Source: Saprospiraceae bacterium (GTDB lineage: Bacteria; Bacteroidota; Bacteroidia; Chitinophagales; Saprospiraceae). Taken from it: a stretch of 39,374 nt of DNA. The notes under the pieces are model-generated. The model saw only the letters and a program-made list of their open reading frames with translations. It made no database searches and was not told the DNA's origin. The position numbers and the translations under genes were made by a program. The stretch lies in the NCBI GenBank assembly GCA_016787525.1, contig JAEUUP010000137.1:1-39374 (forward strand), written 5' to 3'. Shown here piece after piece: positions 8,395-17,674 of the stretch; the stretch's first letter is position 1, and each line of letters starts with the position of its first letter.

Positions 8395-9225
8395 ATGAAA
8401 AAGTTTCTTTTGGGTTTTATTGCCCTTTCATTCATCACATTCATTATTTCTTCTTGTCAAAAAGACAATTCACTCGACAATGTAACAACCACAGAGGCTA
8501 TTCTGACGACCAGCGAAGATGTAAGCGACATTGAATCATTGACACAAAGTACTGAGGATGAAGTGGATATGGACATCGAAAATGGACCAGCAGGTGGTCC
8601 AAATGGTACTTGCCCGACAATTACTTTCAGTGCGCCACGTGGCACTTTCCCACAGACTGTAACAATAGATTTTGGTACAGCATGTACGGATAGAAATGGT
8701 CGAGTGAGAAAAGGAAAAATTATTTTAAATTTTTCTGACACACTTACGAAACTTAATGCAACAAAGACCGTAAGATACGAGAACTATTATGTGGATAGCA
8801 CAAAAATTGATGGTACAAGAACTTGGAAAAACACTGGACAGAACACCAACGGTCAACCAACTTATACACGCACTTCGACGAATATGACATTGACTTTTGG
8901 TAATGGAGAGACAGCAACTTGGTCGGCAACGCATACAGTGACACGTGTTTCAGGCTATCTGACTCGCACGCCTGTGGATGATGTTTGGTCTGTAACAGGC
9001 AATTGTTCAGGTATCAGTAGAAAAGGTAAATCTTATAGCAGCGTTATTGAAACGCCCATCGTTCACAAGGCAATATGTCCTTGGATAGTGAGTGGTAAAC
9101 GTGCAATTACGGTAGAAGGTGTAACACGGTCTTTGGACTATAGCTACGGTGGCGGCGACTGTGACAGAGAAGCTCTATTAACCAAAGCAGATGGCTCAAC
9201 ACGAGTCATATTATTGCGTAGATAA
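8395..9225 (+). CDS. predicted lipoprotein of unknown function
   Basis: A 276-residue protein with a lipoprotein signal peptide: MKK, a hydrophobic core, then ISSC as lipobox with Cys at about residue 21. After an acidic linker rich in Thr, Ser, Asp and Glu (about 25-60), a beta-rich domain begins around CPTITFSAPRGTFPQ and contains two further conserved-looking Cys and repeated Thr/Asn-rich strands. I do not recognise a characterised family; similar lipoproteins are common in Bacteroidota envelopes. It is a single gene, divergent from pyrR, and is followed by a strong terminator. Near its end and just after its stop are imperfect versions of the repeat word (TACTGAGGAT near 8550; TACTGAGAGG near 9228). 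Confidence 0.7.
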   Translation: MKKFLLGFIALSFITFIISSCQKDNSLDNVTTTEAILTTSEDVSDIESLTQSTEDEVDMDIENGPAGGPNGTCPTITFSAPRGTFPQTVTIDFGTACTDRNGRVRKGKIILNFSDTLTKLNATKTVRYENYYVDSTKIDGTRTWKNTGQNTNGQPTYTRTSTNMTLTFGNGETATWSATHTVTRVSGYLTRTPVDDVWSVTGNCSGISRKGKSYSSVIETPIVHKAICPWIVSGKRAITVEGVTRSLDYSYGGGDCDREALLTKADGSTRVILLRR

Positions 9226-9305
9226 ATACTGAGAGGGCTTGACTAAATCGTGGGTTCTCACTATATTTGAAGATAATTTTTAGCAAAAATTGTGTCCTTT
9301 CGTTG

Positions 9306-9342
9306 AAGTGTAAGTATGGTATCATACTTACACTTTTTTTTA
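9306..9342 (+). terminator. rho-independent terminator after the lipoprotein gene
   Basis: A 13-bp perfect stem (AAGTGTAAGTATG paired with CATACTTACACTT) with a 4-nt loop is followed by a run of T. It lies about 80 bp after the stop of the lipoprotein gene. Confidence 0.75.
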
Positions 9343-9675
9343 TATTTTATTCACATAAAACTTTGTTATATTTATACAAACAGCCATCTTTGTAGCTACA
9401 AACATGATTTAAAGTATTGTCTCTCCCGAACTACTACCAAAACCAACTACACCTATGCCAATACCGTTTAGCTATTTTTAAATTTTTAATTACTTAATAA
9501 TCAATACTATAAAACTTTTCTTTAACACCCCATTAAGAAAAGGGCAAGGTTTTTGTATATTAATTACCAGAATACGTAACTAACCTATATCGGGTATCGT
9601 ATACTATGTATCAAAAAAATTCTTTTTCACATTACAGTGTGTAACCATTCTCTTAATTTAAAGCATTTACGTGTT
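9343..9675. other. intergenic leader before the surface-protein operon
   Basis: About 330 bp without a gene. It contains a 14-bp perfect palindrome (TTTGTAGCTACAAA, 9389-9402) and A/T-rich sequence that could hold the promoter of the operon starting at 9676. I cannot pick a convincing -7 element. No copy of the repeat word is present. Confidence 0.4.
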
Positions 9676-11415
9676 ATGAAAAAATTCATCACTCTTTTAG
9701 TGTTTTTAGCAACAACTCTTTCCCTCTCAGCTCAAGTCCCGCAGGCTATTTGCTATCAAGCGGTTGCGACAGATACGCGTGGCAACGAATTGGTCAGCCA
9801 AGCTATCAGAGTACGTTTGTCCATTCTTAAAGGCTCATCGGCAGGTGCAGAGGAGTGGGTAGAGACTCACTCTATAACAACCGACGGCTTTGGTCTTTTT
9901 GATTTAATGATTGGCTCGGGTACGCGTACGGGTGGCAACCAAACCGTTTTTAGCGGCATCAAATGGGGTGCTGACAAATACTATCTTAAAGTTGAAATGG
10001 ACATCACAGGTGGCTCAAACTATGTTTTGATGGGTACCAACCAGATGATTTCAGTGCCTTATGCGCTTTATGCTGAAAAAGCAGGCTCAGCAGTGTATGC
10101 CGACACGGCTAAATACTCTATCAGAGCGGGTTCGGCTGTCTATTCAGATACGTCTAAGTATTCCATCAGAGCAGGTTCAGCAACCTACTCTGATACATCT
10201 AAGTATTCTATCAAAGCAGGTTCGGCGACCTACTCAGATACATCTAAATATTCTATCAAAGCAGGCACAGCGACCTACTCTGACACAGCCAGATATGCTA
10301 TAAAAGCAGGTTTAGCAGACTCGTCTAAGGTTTCAAATCGCTCTTACTATTCAAATTATACGGATTCTTCACGTATTTCTTATACATCAATTACAGCGAA
10401 TACTTCACTTACTTCGCGTAGAACCGATACAGCTAATATTTCTCTCTACTCGTTGAACTCGCGTCGGTCTGATACATCGAACATCGCAATCTATGCCCTC
10501 AACTCGCGCCGTTCCGATACATCGAATATTTCTCTCTACTCGTTGAACTCGCGTCGGTCCGATACATCGAACATCGCAATCTATGCGCTCAACTCGCGTC
10601 GTGCTGATACTGCAAGTTATGCACTTTTTGCTCAAAATGCCAGACGTTCTGATACAGCCCAATTTGCATGGTTGGCAGACAGCGCACGTCGTGCAGCCTT
10701 AGCAACAAGAGCTGTCGTTGCAGATAGTGCAGGTAAAGCAGGTAATGCCAGTACAGCAGCTTTTGCAACTTCAGCAGGTACGGCAGCTACAGCTTTAGAC
10801 GATAGAGATAGAGACCCAACAAACGAAATCCAGTCTATGTCTTTCGATACCATTACTAATACTTTGACATTAACAAAACCTAATGGTCAGAACGATAAGG
10901 TTGTTTTCAACAATTTGCCACTGCGTTCGCCAGGTGCATCTATTGACTATCCGTTTGGTATATTGGGTGAAGCCATTTTGATTACATCGAATTATACAGT
11001 ACCAAATGGGAAAACACTGTTCATCAGTGCTGTCAACAACCCTATTGAAATGACTGATGGTAAAATGATCAATATTGAGCCAGGTATGCCCATCATTCCA
11101 ACTGGAAAAACCATTAGAAGTTGTTTTTGTAGCGGTATTTTGATTGATAATCAAAAATATGCTGAACCAATCATTCTTGATTTTTCTGAGTCAATATTTG
11201 AATATACTGTACCTAACAACTACTATTTGGTTTTGAAAAGTGGTACTAACGGCTCGCGTAATATGTCATTCGTCATTGATGGTACTAACTATGACTTCTT
11301 TACGGGTTCAAGTTCTTCTCCACGTTTAGTCGTTATTCCAGCAGGTAAAAAAATCAGAAAAGGTTTGACAAACGTTGGCAGTTTTGTTTGTACAGGTTAT
11401 TTGCTTCAAAAATAA
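9676..11415 (+). CDS. exported protein with about 18 pentadecapeptide-like repeats
   Basis: 579 residues from the ATG at 9676. An upstream in-frame ATG at 9637 would put 13 non-signal residues before a clean signal peptide (MKKFITLL to LSAQ), so I reject it. Parts in order: signal peptide; a conserved N-terminal module ending MISVPYALYAEKAG, common in Bacteroidota fibre-like proteins; a repeat region at about 10081-10790 made of 15-residue units with a core like YSDTSKYSI, changing to NSRRSDTSNI in the middle and to Ala-rich units at the end; a DDRDRDPTNE linker; and a C-terminal beta-rich domain of about 190 residues with one CFC pair. The repeats suggest a trimeric or solenoid stalk, as in tail-fibre-like proteins; this is inference. 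It probably heads an operon with the CHU_C protein and the PorP-OmpA fusion. It has no exact repeat word. Confidence 0.78.
   Translation: MKKFITLLVFLATTLSLSAQVPQAICYQAVATDTRGNELVSQAIRVRLSILKGSSAGAEEWVETHSITTDGFGLFDLMIGSGTRTGGNQTVFSGIKWGADKYYLKVEMDITGGSNYVLMGTNQMISVPYALYAEKAGSAVYADTAKYSIRAGSAVYSDTSKYSIRAGSATYSDTSKYSIKAGSATYSDTSKYSIKAGTATYSDTARYAIKAGLADSSKVSNRSYYSNYTDSSRISYTSITANTSLTSRRTDTANISLYSLNSRRSDTSNIAIYALNSRRSDTSNISLYSLNSRRSDTSNIAIYALNSRRADTASYALFAQNARRSDTAQFAWLADSARRAALATRAVVADSAGKAGNASTAAFATSAGTAATALDDRDRDPTNEIQSMSFDTITNTLTLTKPNGQNDKVVFNNLPLRSPGASIDYPFGILGEAILITSNYTVPNGKTLFISAVNNPIEMTDGKMINIEPGMPIIPTGKTIRSCFCSGILIDNQKYAEPIILDFSESIFEYTVPNNYYLVLKSGTNGSRNMSFVIDGTNYDFFTGSSSSPRLVVIPAGKKIRKGLTNVGSFVCTGYLLQK
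10081..10790 (+). repeat. 45-bp (15-residue) in-frame tandem repeat array
   Basis: The coding sequence repeats with a 45-bp period. The units at about 10081-10320 are nearly identical (AGSA-Y-DTSKYSI type). Those at 10410-10620 alternate between two sub-types (ISLYSLNSRR and IAIYALNSRR), giving a 90-bp higher-order period. Such an array can change length by recombination. Confidence 0.85.
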
Positions 11416-11476
11416 GTCATTGATTTCCAATACTTAAAACATCTGAAAACTCATTTTTAAGTCAAAAACTGTATTT

Positions 11477-11489
11477 ATACTGAGGGGGT
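11477..11489 (+). repeat. intergenic TACTGAGGGGG copy in the operon
   Basis: An exact copy with five G followed by T, in the 115-bp gap between the repeat protein and the CHU_C protein. It is the only exact copy between 8294 and 14746. Confidence 0.85.
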
Positions 11490-11530
11490 GCTTCTGAAGG
11501 AAAAACAGTTTGAAATCATTTTTTTGAGCA

Positions 11531-12781
11531 ATGAAAAAACTAATAACAATTCTAATAATATTGGCTTTTACCGCAAGCATGGTCAGTGGGCAGCAAATTA
11601 AACGCTCCACTTTGACCAGCGTAGGTAAACTAAAAACGATAGAGCCGTTCCGAGTCAGTTGGACAGCTGGTAGTTGCCCTGGGTGTAACGTCTTGCACCC
11701 ACTCAATCCGCCTAATTCGGGTTATTTGCGTCAAGGCTTTCAACAACCGACATTCAACGGCAATTCACCCGACTGTCCATCACTAACACCCAGTTTCACT
11801 ATAACGCCTATCGTTTCACCGGTCTGTGGAACTAAATTCGATATGGAATACACAGGTATTTCTGTTCTTAATATGGTTGTTGAGTGGAACTTTGGGGATG
11901 GCGCATTCCCGCAGACATCCAACGAATTGAACCCTTCGGGTGTTTTTTATTCAACACCAGGTTTGAAAATCGTTACACTCAAAGTCAGTCGTGGACTTTG
12001 TACTGAAAGCAGAGCTAGAACCATCAATGTTACCAACAACCAAATTGGGTTGGCTGCTACGGCAATCGTTACAGACGTAAAATGTCGCAACGATAAGACA
12101 GGTGGTATTAATATCACCCCTGTAGGTGGTGTAGGCGCAAAAACTTATCGTTGGTCAACAGGTGCAACATCCCAAAACCTGACGAATGTTGCCGCAGGCA
12201 GATACAAGGTAACAGCAACAGATGCAAATGGTTGTACTTTCTCGTTGGATACGGTCATCACTCAACCCAGTACAGTTGTCTCTTTTACAGCAGAAATTAT
12301 TGCAGAAACTTGCAAGGACTACGAAGATGGGTCTATACAATTGGCTGTCAATGGTGGTACAAAACCTTATAATGTATTGTGGTCAACAGGTGAAACAACA
12401 ACGGGCATTTTATCGCTTGTTGCTGGTAAATACTCTGTAACGATTAAAGATACCAACAACTGCCGCATTGACACGGCTTTCCTTATCAATCGCCGCTGTC
12501 GCGACACCAGTAAATTTCAAGTGTACGATGTCATAACACCCAATGGTGACGGTAAAAACGACAAATGGGTTATAGCAAATATCGAAAAATATCCGAATAA
12601 TGAGGTATTCATCTACAATCGTTGGGGTCAATTGGTGTATCAGACAACAAAATACCGTAACGATTGGGAAGGCACAAATCAAGATGGTAAGGAACTACCA
12701 ACGGCCGCATACTATTATATCATTCGGTTGAACGACCCTGACAATACAGTCTGGAACGGCTCTGTTTCGATTTTGCGATAG
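11531..12781 (+). CDS. T9SS type B cargo: PKD-like, SprB repeats and CHU_C sorting domain
   Basis: A 416-residue secreted protein. A signal peptide (to about residue 20) is followed by a PKD-like domain (about 100-165, with VEWNFGDG), two SprB-type repeats (about 176-240 and 247-312, each with a WSTGAT/WSTGET core and a GxYxVTxxDxxxC pattern) and a C-terminal gliding-motility-associated domain (about 328-416: ITPNGDGKNDKW, VFIYNRWGQLVY). That C-terminal domain is the type B signal that directs proteins through the type IX secretion system and usually needs a dedicated SprF/PorP-like partner. Such a partner domain is encoded by the next gene 48 bp downstream. The N-terminal Cys pair (GSCPGCN) may form a disulfide. 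The pairing with a partner gene matches the sprB-sprF arrangement of Flavobacterium. Confidence 0.88.
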   Translation: MKKLITILIILAFTASMVSGQQIKRSTLTSVGKLKTIEPFRVSWTAGSCPGCNVLHPLNPPNSGYLRQGFQQPTFNGNSPDCPSLTPSFTITPIVSPVCGTKFDMEYTGISVLNMVVEWNFGDGAFPQTSNELNPSGVFYSTPGLKIVTLKVSRGLCTESRARTINVTNNQIGLAATAIVTDVKCRNDKTGGINITPVGGVGAKTYRWSTGATSQNLTNVAAGRYKVTATDANGCTFSLDTVITQPSTVVSFTAEIIAETCKDYEDGSIQLAVNGGTKPYNVLWSTGETTTGILSLVAGKYSVTIKDTNNCRIDTAFLINRRCRDTSKFQVYDVITPNGDGKNDKWVIANIEKYPNNEVFIYNRWGQLVYQTTKYRNDWEGTNQDGKELPTAAYYYIIRLNDPDNTVWNGSVSILR

Positions 12782-12829
12782 TCATTTTTTCATTCATAGC
12801 AAATCTCATTTGCATATCAAAACAATGAA

Positions 12830-14641
12830 ATGAAGCATATATTCAACATATTTTTAGGCATCATACTGTTCTCAGAGCATGCTATGGCGCAACAGTTTCC
12901 GCTATTTTCCAACTATATTGTCAATGGCTATGGCTACAATCCAGCTATGATTGGTCAGAACGAACATATTGACTTGCGTGGCACTTACCGTACGCAGTGG
13001 GTTGGACTCGAAGGGCAACCACAGACTCAAATTGTCATGATCAATGGGCGAATTGGCAAAACAGGGGTCAATTTAGGAGGCAACTTCTACAACGATGTGG
13101 CTGGGAAACTCAAAAAAACGGGTACATCAGGTTTGCTCTCTTATACCCAAAAACTTGATGACCGCACTAATCTAAGTATTGGTTTGTCAGGTGGTTATTT
13201 CAAAATTGATGTTCTCAATGAAGTTTTTGCAGAACACCTCAACGATCCAACCATTGCAGGTGCGCAAAAAGGTATGTGGGTTCCAGACCTAAGCATGGGT
13301 GCATTTATTCGACAAAAAGATGGTTTTTTTGCAGGTCTTTCTGTACCTCAGCTCTTTCGCAAAAAGTTGATTTTTGATCCCGCTTTGAACCTTAGTAATC
13401 CATCATCGCTCATCCGACACTACTATGGTTTGGCAGGTTATACTTTCAAAGTCAGTGAAAAAATGAAACTTGAGCCTTCAGCAATGGTTAAAGTGTCGGA
13501 AAATGTCAGCCCTCAGTTCGATTTCACAATCAAAGGTATCTTCAACAATATGTTTTGGGTAGGTGGTAGCTACCGTACAGAAGACGCAATCGTTGCCATG
13601 GCAGGTATCGAATATCCCAAATGGTATGCGGCTTATAGTTATGACGTTACGACTTCGCCGCTTCGCAACGTCAGTTCCAATAGTCACGAGTTGACTTTTG
13701 GCTTCCGTTTCGGTGGCAAGTGCAAAGACGAAGATAAAGATGGCGTGTGCGACAAAGACGACAAATGCCCCACTGAGCCTGGCACTAAAGAAAATCATGG
13801 TTGCCCAGAGAAAAAACCTGAAAAGGAAGAATGTCCTGACAAAGACAAAGACGGTATTTGCGACAAAGACGACAAATGCCCTGACATTCCTGGTACTAAG
13901 GAAAATAAAGGCTGCCCATTCAATGACCGTGACGGCGATGGTATCCGTGATGACATTGACAAATGTCCTGATATTCCTGGTTCTTCTCGCAACGAAGGTT
14001 GCCCCCTCAGTGACCGCGACAAAGATGGTATCTTAGACGAGATTGACCCATGTCCCGATGAGGCAGGTCCACTCACAAATATGGGTTGTCCGCCAACAAG
14101 CGACCGCGACAAAGATGGTGTGGTTGATAAAGACGATGCCTGCCCTGATACGCCCGGTCCTAAAGAAAACAAAGGGTGTCCATTTGGAGGTGACAGAGAT
14201 GGTGATGGTATTCCAGACGATATTGACAAATGTCCAAATACAGCTGGTCCAAAAGACAATAATGGCTGCCCTGTTGTGACGCAAGAAGAAAAAGATGCAC
14301 TCTCTTTGGCAATTCGTAACCTCTATTTCGATACAGATAAGTGGATTATTCGCCCTTCTTCTTTCCGCGATCTTAACAATGTGGTCAATATTATGAAGAA
14401 GAAAAAAGACTGGAAACTAACCATCAGTGGTCACGCCGATATTCGCGGCAACGATGAACATAACCTTATGCTTTCTCGTAACCGCGCCAATGCTGTCAAA
14501 AACTACTTGGTTTCTAAAGGGATTCCACCTAACTTATTGATTACAGAATACTTCGGTGCAAGTCAAGCAGACAGAGACAAGAAGAACGAGTCAAAATTGC
14601 AACAAGACCGCCGCGTAGAATTAGAGTTTTATTTTGATTGA
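12830..14641 (+). CDS. PorP/SprF-like barrel fused to TSP3 repeats and an OmpA domain
   Basis: 603 residues in three parts. Residues 1-295: signal peptide plus a PorP/SprF-family outer-membrane barrel (FSNYIVNGYGYNPAMIG, then FRFGGK at the end). Residues about 297-480: six calcium-binding thrombospondin type 3 repeats (DxDxDGxxDxxDxCPxxPG pattern, each closing with GCP). Residues about 485-603: an OmpA C-terminal peptidoglycan-binding domain (LYFDTD, then GHADIRGNDEHN and LSRNRANAV with the expected Asp and Arg). SprF-like proteins serve secretion or surface attachment of type B cargo, so this fusion could tie the CHU_C protein to the cell wall. Within TSP3 repeat 4 there is a one-mismatch copy of the repeat word (CACTGAGGGG, about 14003-14012). 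A bidirectional terminator follows. Confidence 0.9.
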   Translation: MKHIFNIFLGIILFSEHAMAQQFPLFSNYIVNGYGYNPAMIGQNEHIDLRGTYRTQWVGLEGQPQTQIVMINGRIGKTGVNLGGNFYNDVAGKLKKTGTSGLLSYTQKLDDRTNLSIGLSGGYFKIDVLNEVFAEHLNDPTIAGAQKGMWVPDLSMGAFIRQKDGFFAGLSVPQLFRKKLIFDPALNLSNPSSLIRHYYGLAGYTFKVSEKMKLEPSAMVKVSENVSPQFDFTIKGIFNNMFWVGGSYRTEDAIVAMAGIEYPKWYAAYSYDVTTSPLRNVSSNSHELTFGFRFGGKCKDEDKDGVCDKDDKCPTEPGTKENHGCPEKKPEKEECPDKDKDGICDKDDKCPDIPGTKENKGCPFNDRDGDGIRDDIDKCPDIPGSSRNEGCPLSDRDKDGILDEIDPCPDEAGPLTNMGCPPTSDRDKDGVVDKDDACPDTPGPKENKGCPFGGDRDGDGIPDDIDKCPNTAGPKDNNGCPVVTQEEKDALSLAIRNLYFDTDKWIIRPSSFRDLNNVVNIMKKKKDWKLTISGHADIRGNDEHNLMLSRNRANAVKNYLVSKGIPPNLLITEYFGASQADRDKKNESKLQQDRRVELEFYFD

Positions 14642-14669
14642 TACATGGTTACATAATTTCGTGATGCGT

Positions 14670-14699
14670 AAAAAGGCTGCTCTAACAGGCAGCCTTTTT
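14670..14699. terminator. bidirectional terminator between the PorP-OmpA gene and priA
   Basis: An 11-bp perfect stem (AAAAAGGCTGC with GCAGCCTTTTT) and an 8-nt loop lie between convergent genes. T-runs on both strands fit termination in both directions. Confidence 0.85.
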
Positions 14700-14704
14700 C
14701 TTTT

Positions 14705-17191
14705 TCAATAAGGGTCTACATCCACTAAAACCCGGACGTTGGAGTACCCCTCAGTATGATTGAGTTGGTACGTCGCTTCTTGAATTATTTGTTTAGCAAA
14801 TGTCAATTTTGACACATCTCGCTCCATTTTTATCAAATAATTCAGAATGTAGTAGGTATTGACACGCTCAACAAGTGGCACAGCAGGGCCTTGTACACGC
14901 TCACCCAACCGTTCTTTTAGTATTTTTGTAAAAATTTTAGATGCATCACGTAACACATCGGGTTTTTTATGTTTGATATTGATACCGATGAGTCGGTAAA
15001 ACGGTGGATAAATAAAGTTTTTACGTTCCAATATTTCTCTTTTGAAAAAATTAGAGAAATCATTTTTTTGAACATCTTGTAATATCAAGTTTTTGACATC
15101 GAAAGCTTGAATAATCACTTTACCTTGCTTATTCTTCCGACCTGCTCGACCACTCACTTGCAACAACAACTGAAAAGCCCGTTCCGATGCCCTGAAATCT
15201 GGAAACTTCAATAAATTATCCGCTGAAAGTACGCCAACTAAACCCACATTCTCAAAATCCAAACCTTTTGTCACCATTTGAGTACCGACCAAAACATCTA
15301 TTTGCCGTTCTTCAAAGTCATTAATAATTTTAGAATGTGCTGTTTTAGTACGTGCTGTATCCAAATCCAAACGACCGACACGCGCCTCGGGCAAATGTAT
15401 TTTCAACTCATCTTCAATGCGCTCAGTCCCGAATCCCTTGATATTCAACGTTGTCGCACCACAAGCAGGGCATTCTTTGGGTAAGCGAATTGTGTAGCCA
15501 CAATAGTGACAATTCAGCGTATTGGCAAATTTATGATATGTCAAACTCACATCACAATTGCGACATTCTGATGTCCAACCACAAGTAGTGCAAGACATCG
15601 TCGGCGCATAACCTCGTCGGTTTTGAAACAAAATTATCTGCTCGCCTCGCCCAACTGCCGATTTCATCTCCGCCACAAGGCGGCTTGTGAAATTGCCAAC
15701 CATCGTTTTATTTTTCAATTCGGTACGACTGTCCACAATCTCGATTTCGGGCAATTGCAAACCTCCAAACCGTTCTGTCATTTCCACCAAACCATATTTC
15801 TGTTGTTGGGCGTTGAAATAGGTTTCTACTGAGGGGGTCGCTGTACCGAGCAATACTTTGGCTTTTGTGAGAGAAGCTAAAAAAATCGCTGCATCACGCG
15901 CATTGTAGCGTGGCGAAGGGTCTTGTTGCTTGAAACTGCTGTCGTGTTCCTCATCAACAATGATGAGTGTCAAGTTTTTGAATGGCAAAAACAAACTCGA
16001 CCGCACACCCAATATTATCGGCTTCCCTGCCAACGTTTGTTGCCACAACTCTACCCGCTCGTTACCATTCAATTTGGAATGATAAACAGCTATTTTTTCA
16101 CCAAAAATCTTTTGAAGACGGTTGATAATCTGTGTGGTCAAGGCAATTTCGGGTATCAAATACAATACTTGCCCCCCCCTCAGTAATTCTGCCTCAATCA
16201 GCTCTGTGTAAACCCTTGTTTTTCCACTACCCGTCACACCGTGCAGGAGCGTGACGTTTTTCGTCTCAAAATTCTTTTTTATCTCATAAATAGCCTTTGT
16301 TTGTTGGTCGCTGAGTTCAAAACTCGCTATCAAATCATCTTCATAGCCACCAACTCGACTAATTTCTGACTCAAAAATCTCCCAAATGCCTTTTTTCTCA
16401 ATAGCTCTCAAAACCGACAAATCAATATTCGCTTTTGCACAAACCTCCGAAGTACGAATGCGTTTTTCTTGCCTTTGAAGCTGAACAAAAGCCAACATGG
16501 CATTGGTCTGTTTCTCCGAATTTTTGACCAAATCAAATGCGGCACCCAATACTGAGGGGTCGCTTCTGTAAGGTTCTTTTAGTCGCACACACGACACCAT
16601 TTTAGGCTTAAAACGGTATTGCAACTCCTCTTTTATGTCCAAAATATCGTACATCAACAGCCGATTGACGATGGGATAAACCGTTTTTTGCCCTAAAATC
16701 TTTTGAATTTGGTCAATTGTCAACTCTTTCTGAATCGTCAAAGCCTCTGCTACCAAATACTCTTTATCGTCCAAACCAGAAAAATCTTGATCGTGGTCAG
16801 GGTTCAAAACAATGCGCGTTTCCGACGATAGTTTCATATTGGTTGGCAGCGCGGCGTTCATCACCTCGCCCAATGTGCAAGCGTAATAAGAGGCTAACCA
16901 TTCCCAAAATGCCAATTGTGTAGTCGAGATAATCGGCTCACTATCAATTACTTGTAAAATGGGTTTGGTCTTATGGTCTGGCTTTTTATCATTCACAGCA
17001 ATCACCACTGCGGCATACAAATCGCGCCCTGTACCGAATTGGACTTCTACTCGAATACCAAATTTGACTTGCTCGACCCATTCATCGGGAATGTGGAAGG
17101 TGTAAGGTTTGGGCGTGGCAAATGGCAAAATGACTTGCGCAAAATGCGTCGGCTCTGTTTTGAAAAGTTCTATGTCGTCGTTGATAAGCAC
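14705..17191 (-). CDS. priA: primosomal replication-restart helicase PriA
   Basis: An 828-residue superfamily 2 helicase that reloads the replisome at stalled forks. It has an N-terminal 3'-end-binding domain, Walker A GVTGSGKT, the DEEHD box, GTATPSVE, the zinc-binding Cys clusters (CTTC, CRNC, CHYC, CPAC) and the motif V/VI region GTQMVTKGLDF and QVSGRAGR. The start is a GTG at 17191. The in-frame codon two upstream is TGA, and both that TGA and the G of the GTG lie in a TACTGAGGGG copy, so no longer start is possible. A TACCTTTG -7 element lies at 17229-17222. Five copies of the repeat word fall in this gene (14746, 15827, 16172, 16549, 17190), the highest count for any gene here. Confidence 0.95.
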   Translation of the reverse strand: MLINDDIELFKTEPTHFAQVILPFATPKPYTFHIPDEWVEQVKFGIRVEVQFGTGRDLYAAVVIAVNDKKPDHKTKPILQVIDSEPIISTTQLAFWEWLASYYACTLGEVMNAALPTNMKLSSETRIVLNPDHDQDFSGLDDKEYLVAEALTIQKELTIDQIQKILGQKTVYPIVNRLLMYDILDIKEELQYRFKPKMVSCVRLKEPYRSDPSVLGAAFDLVKNSEKQTNAMLAFVQLQRQEKRIRTSEVCAKANIDLSVLRAIEKKGIWEIFESEISRVGGYEDDLIASFELSDQQTKAIYEIKKNFETKNVTLLHGVTGSGKTRVYTELIEAELLRGGQVLYLIPEIALTTQIINRLQKIFGEKIAVYHSKLNGNERVELWQQTLAGKPIILGVRSSLFLPFKNLTLIIVDEEHDSSFKQQDPSPRYNARDAAIFLASLTKAKVLLGTATPSVETYFNAQQQKYGLVEMTERFGGLQLPEIEIVDSRTELKNKTMVGNFTSRLVAEMKSAVGRGEQIILFQNRRGYAPTMSCTTCGWTSECRNCDVSLTYHKFANTLNCHYCGYTIRLPKECPACGATTLNIKGFGTERIEDELKIHLPEARVGRLDLDTARTKTAHSKIINDFEERQIDVLVGTQMVTKGLDFENVGLVGVLSADNLLKFPDFRASERAFQLLLQVSGRAGRKNKQGKVIIQAFDVKNLILQDVQKNDFSNFFKREILERKNFIYPPFYRLIGINIKHKKPDVLRDASKIFTKILKERLGERVQGPAVPLVERVNTYYILNYLIKMERDVSKLTFAKQIIQEATYQLNHTEGYSNVRVLVDVDPY

Positions 17192-17674
17192 CCCTCAGTA
17201 TTTTGTTGTGATTCGATGTGACAAAGGTAATGACTTTAGGGCAAAACAACGACATTTGAGATGTATCGCATCTATACAATTACGGCTAAATTGCCTTTTG
17301 ACACACTTCATTGGGGATTCGCTACGGTTCAATGAGTTAAACTTTATCCTGTTCCTCAATACTTTCACCTTTGTATCATCAATGACGACAAAACAAGCCC
17401 ACTTGGTCGGAATACTGAGGGGTGGATACAATCTTAAAAAACCAAATGGAAACGCGAATAATCAAAAAGTATAGCATTCATAGCCTCATTGTAACGCCAG
17501 TTTTGTTGGGTAGCGTCAACAACACTTCAAACAACAATTATAATCACAGATTTTCAATCAAAAATCCTACGGTCATGCACAATGCCCCCCTCAGTATTGT
17601 CCATTTTTCTTGACCTCTTTGAGCAAACGTCAATCAGTATTTTTATTAAAATATTTAAAACCACAATCAATCAA
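17192..17674. other. priA-globin intergenic region with promoter and two repeat words
   Basis: The region holds the priA -7 element (17222-17229, TACCTTTG on the minus strand) and TACTGAGGGG copies at 17412-17423 and 17585-17597, the second with six G. A 30-codon frame from an ATG at 17383 crosses the first copy (as ILRGG), but I do not regard it as a gene. The remainder shows nothing recognisable. Confidence 0.5.

Noticed and set aside
13478-14284. Long open frames opposite and beside the TSP3 repeats
   Set aside because: These are shadows of the repetitive Asp-rich coding sequence in other frames.
17109-17474. Open frames on both strands between priA and globin, including a short ATG frame at 17383
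   Set aside because: Composition is not protein-like, and the frames cross the repeat word and promoter sequence; no family is recognised.
17582-17674. Upstream extension of the globin frame
   Set aside because: It begins inside a repeat word and has no globin similarity; the ATG at 17675 starts a normal globin.
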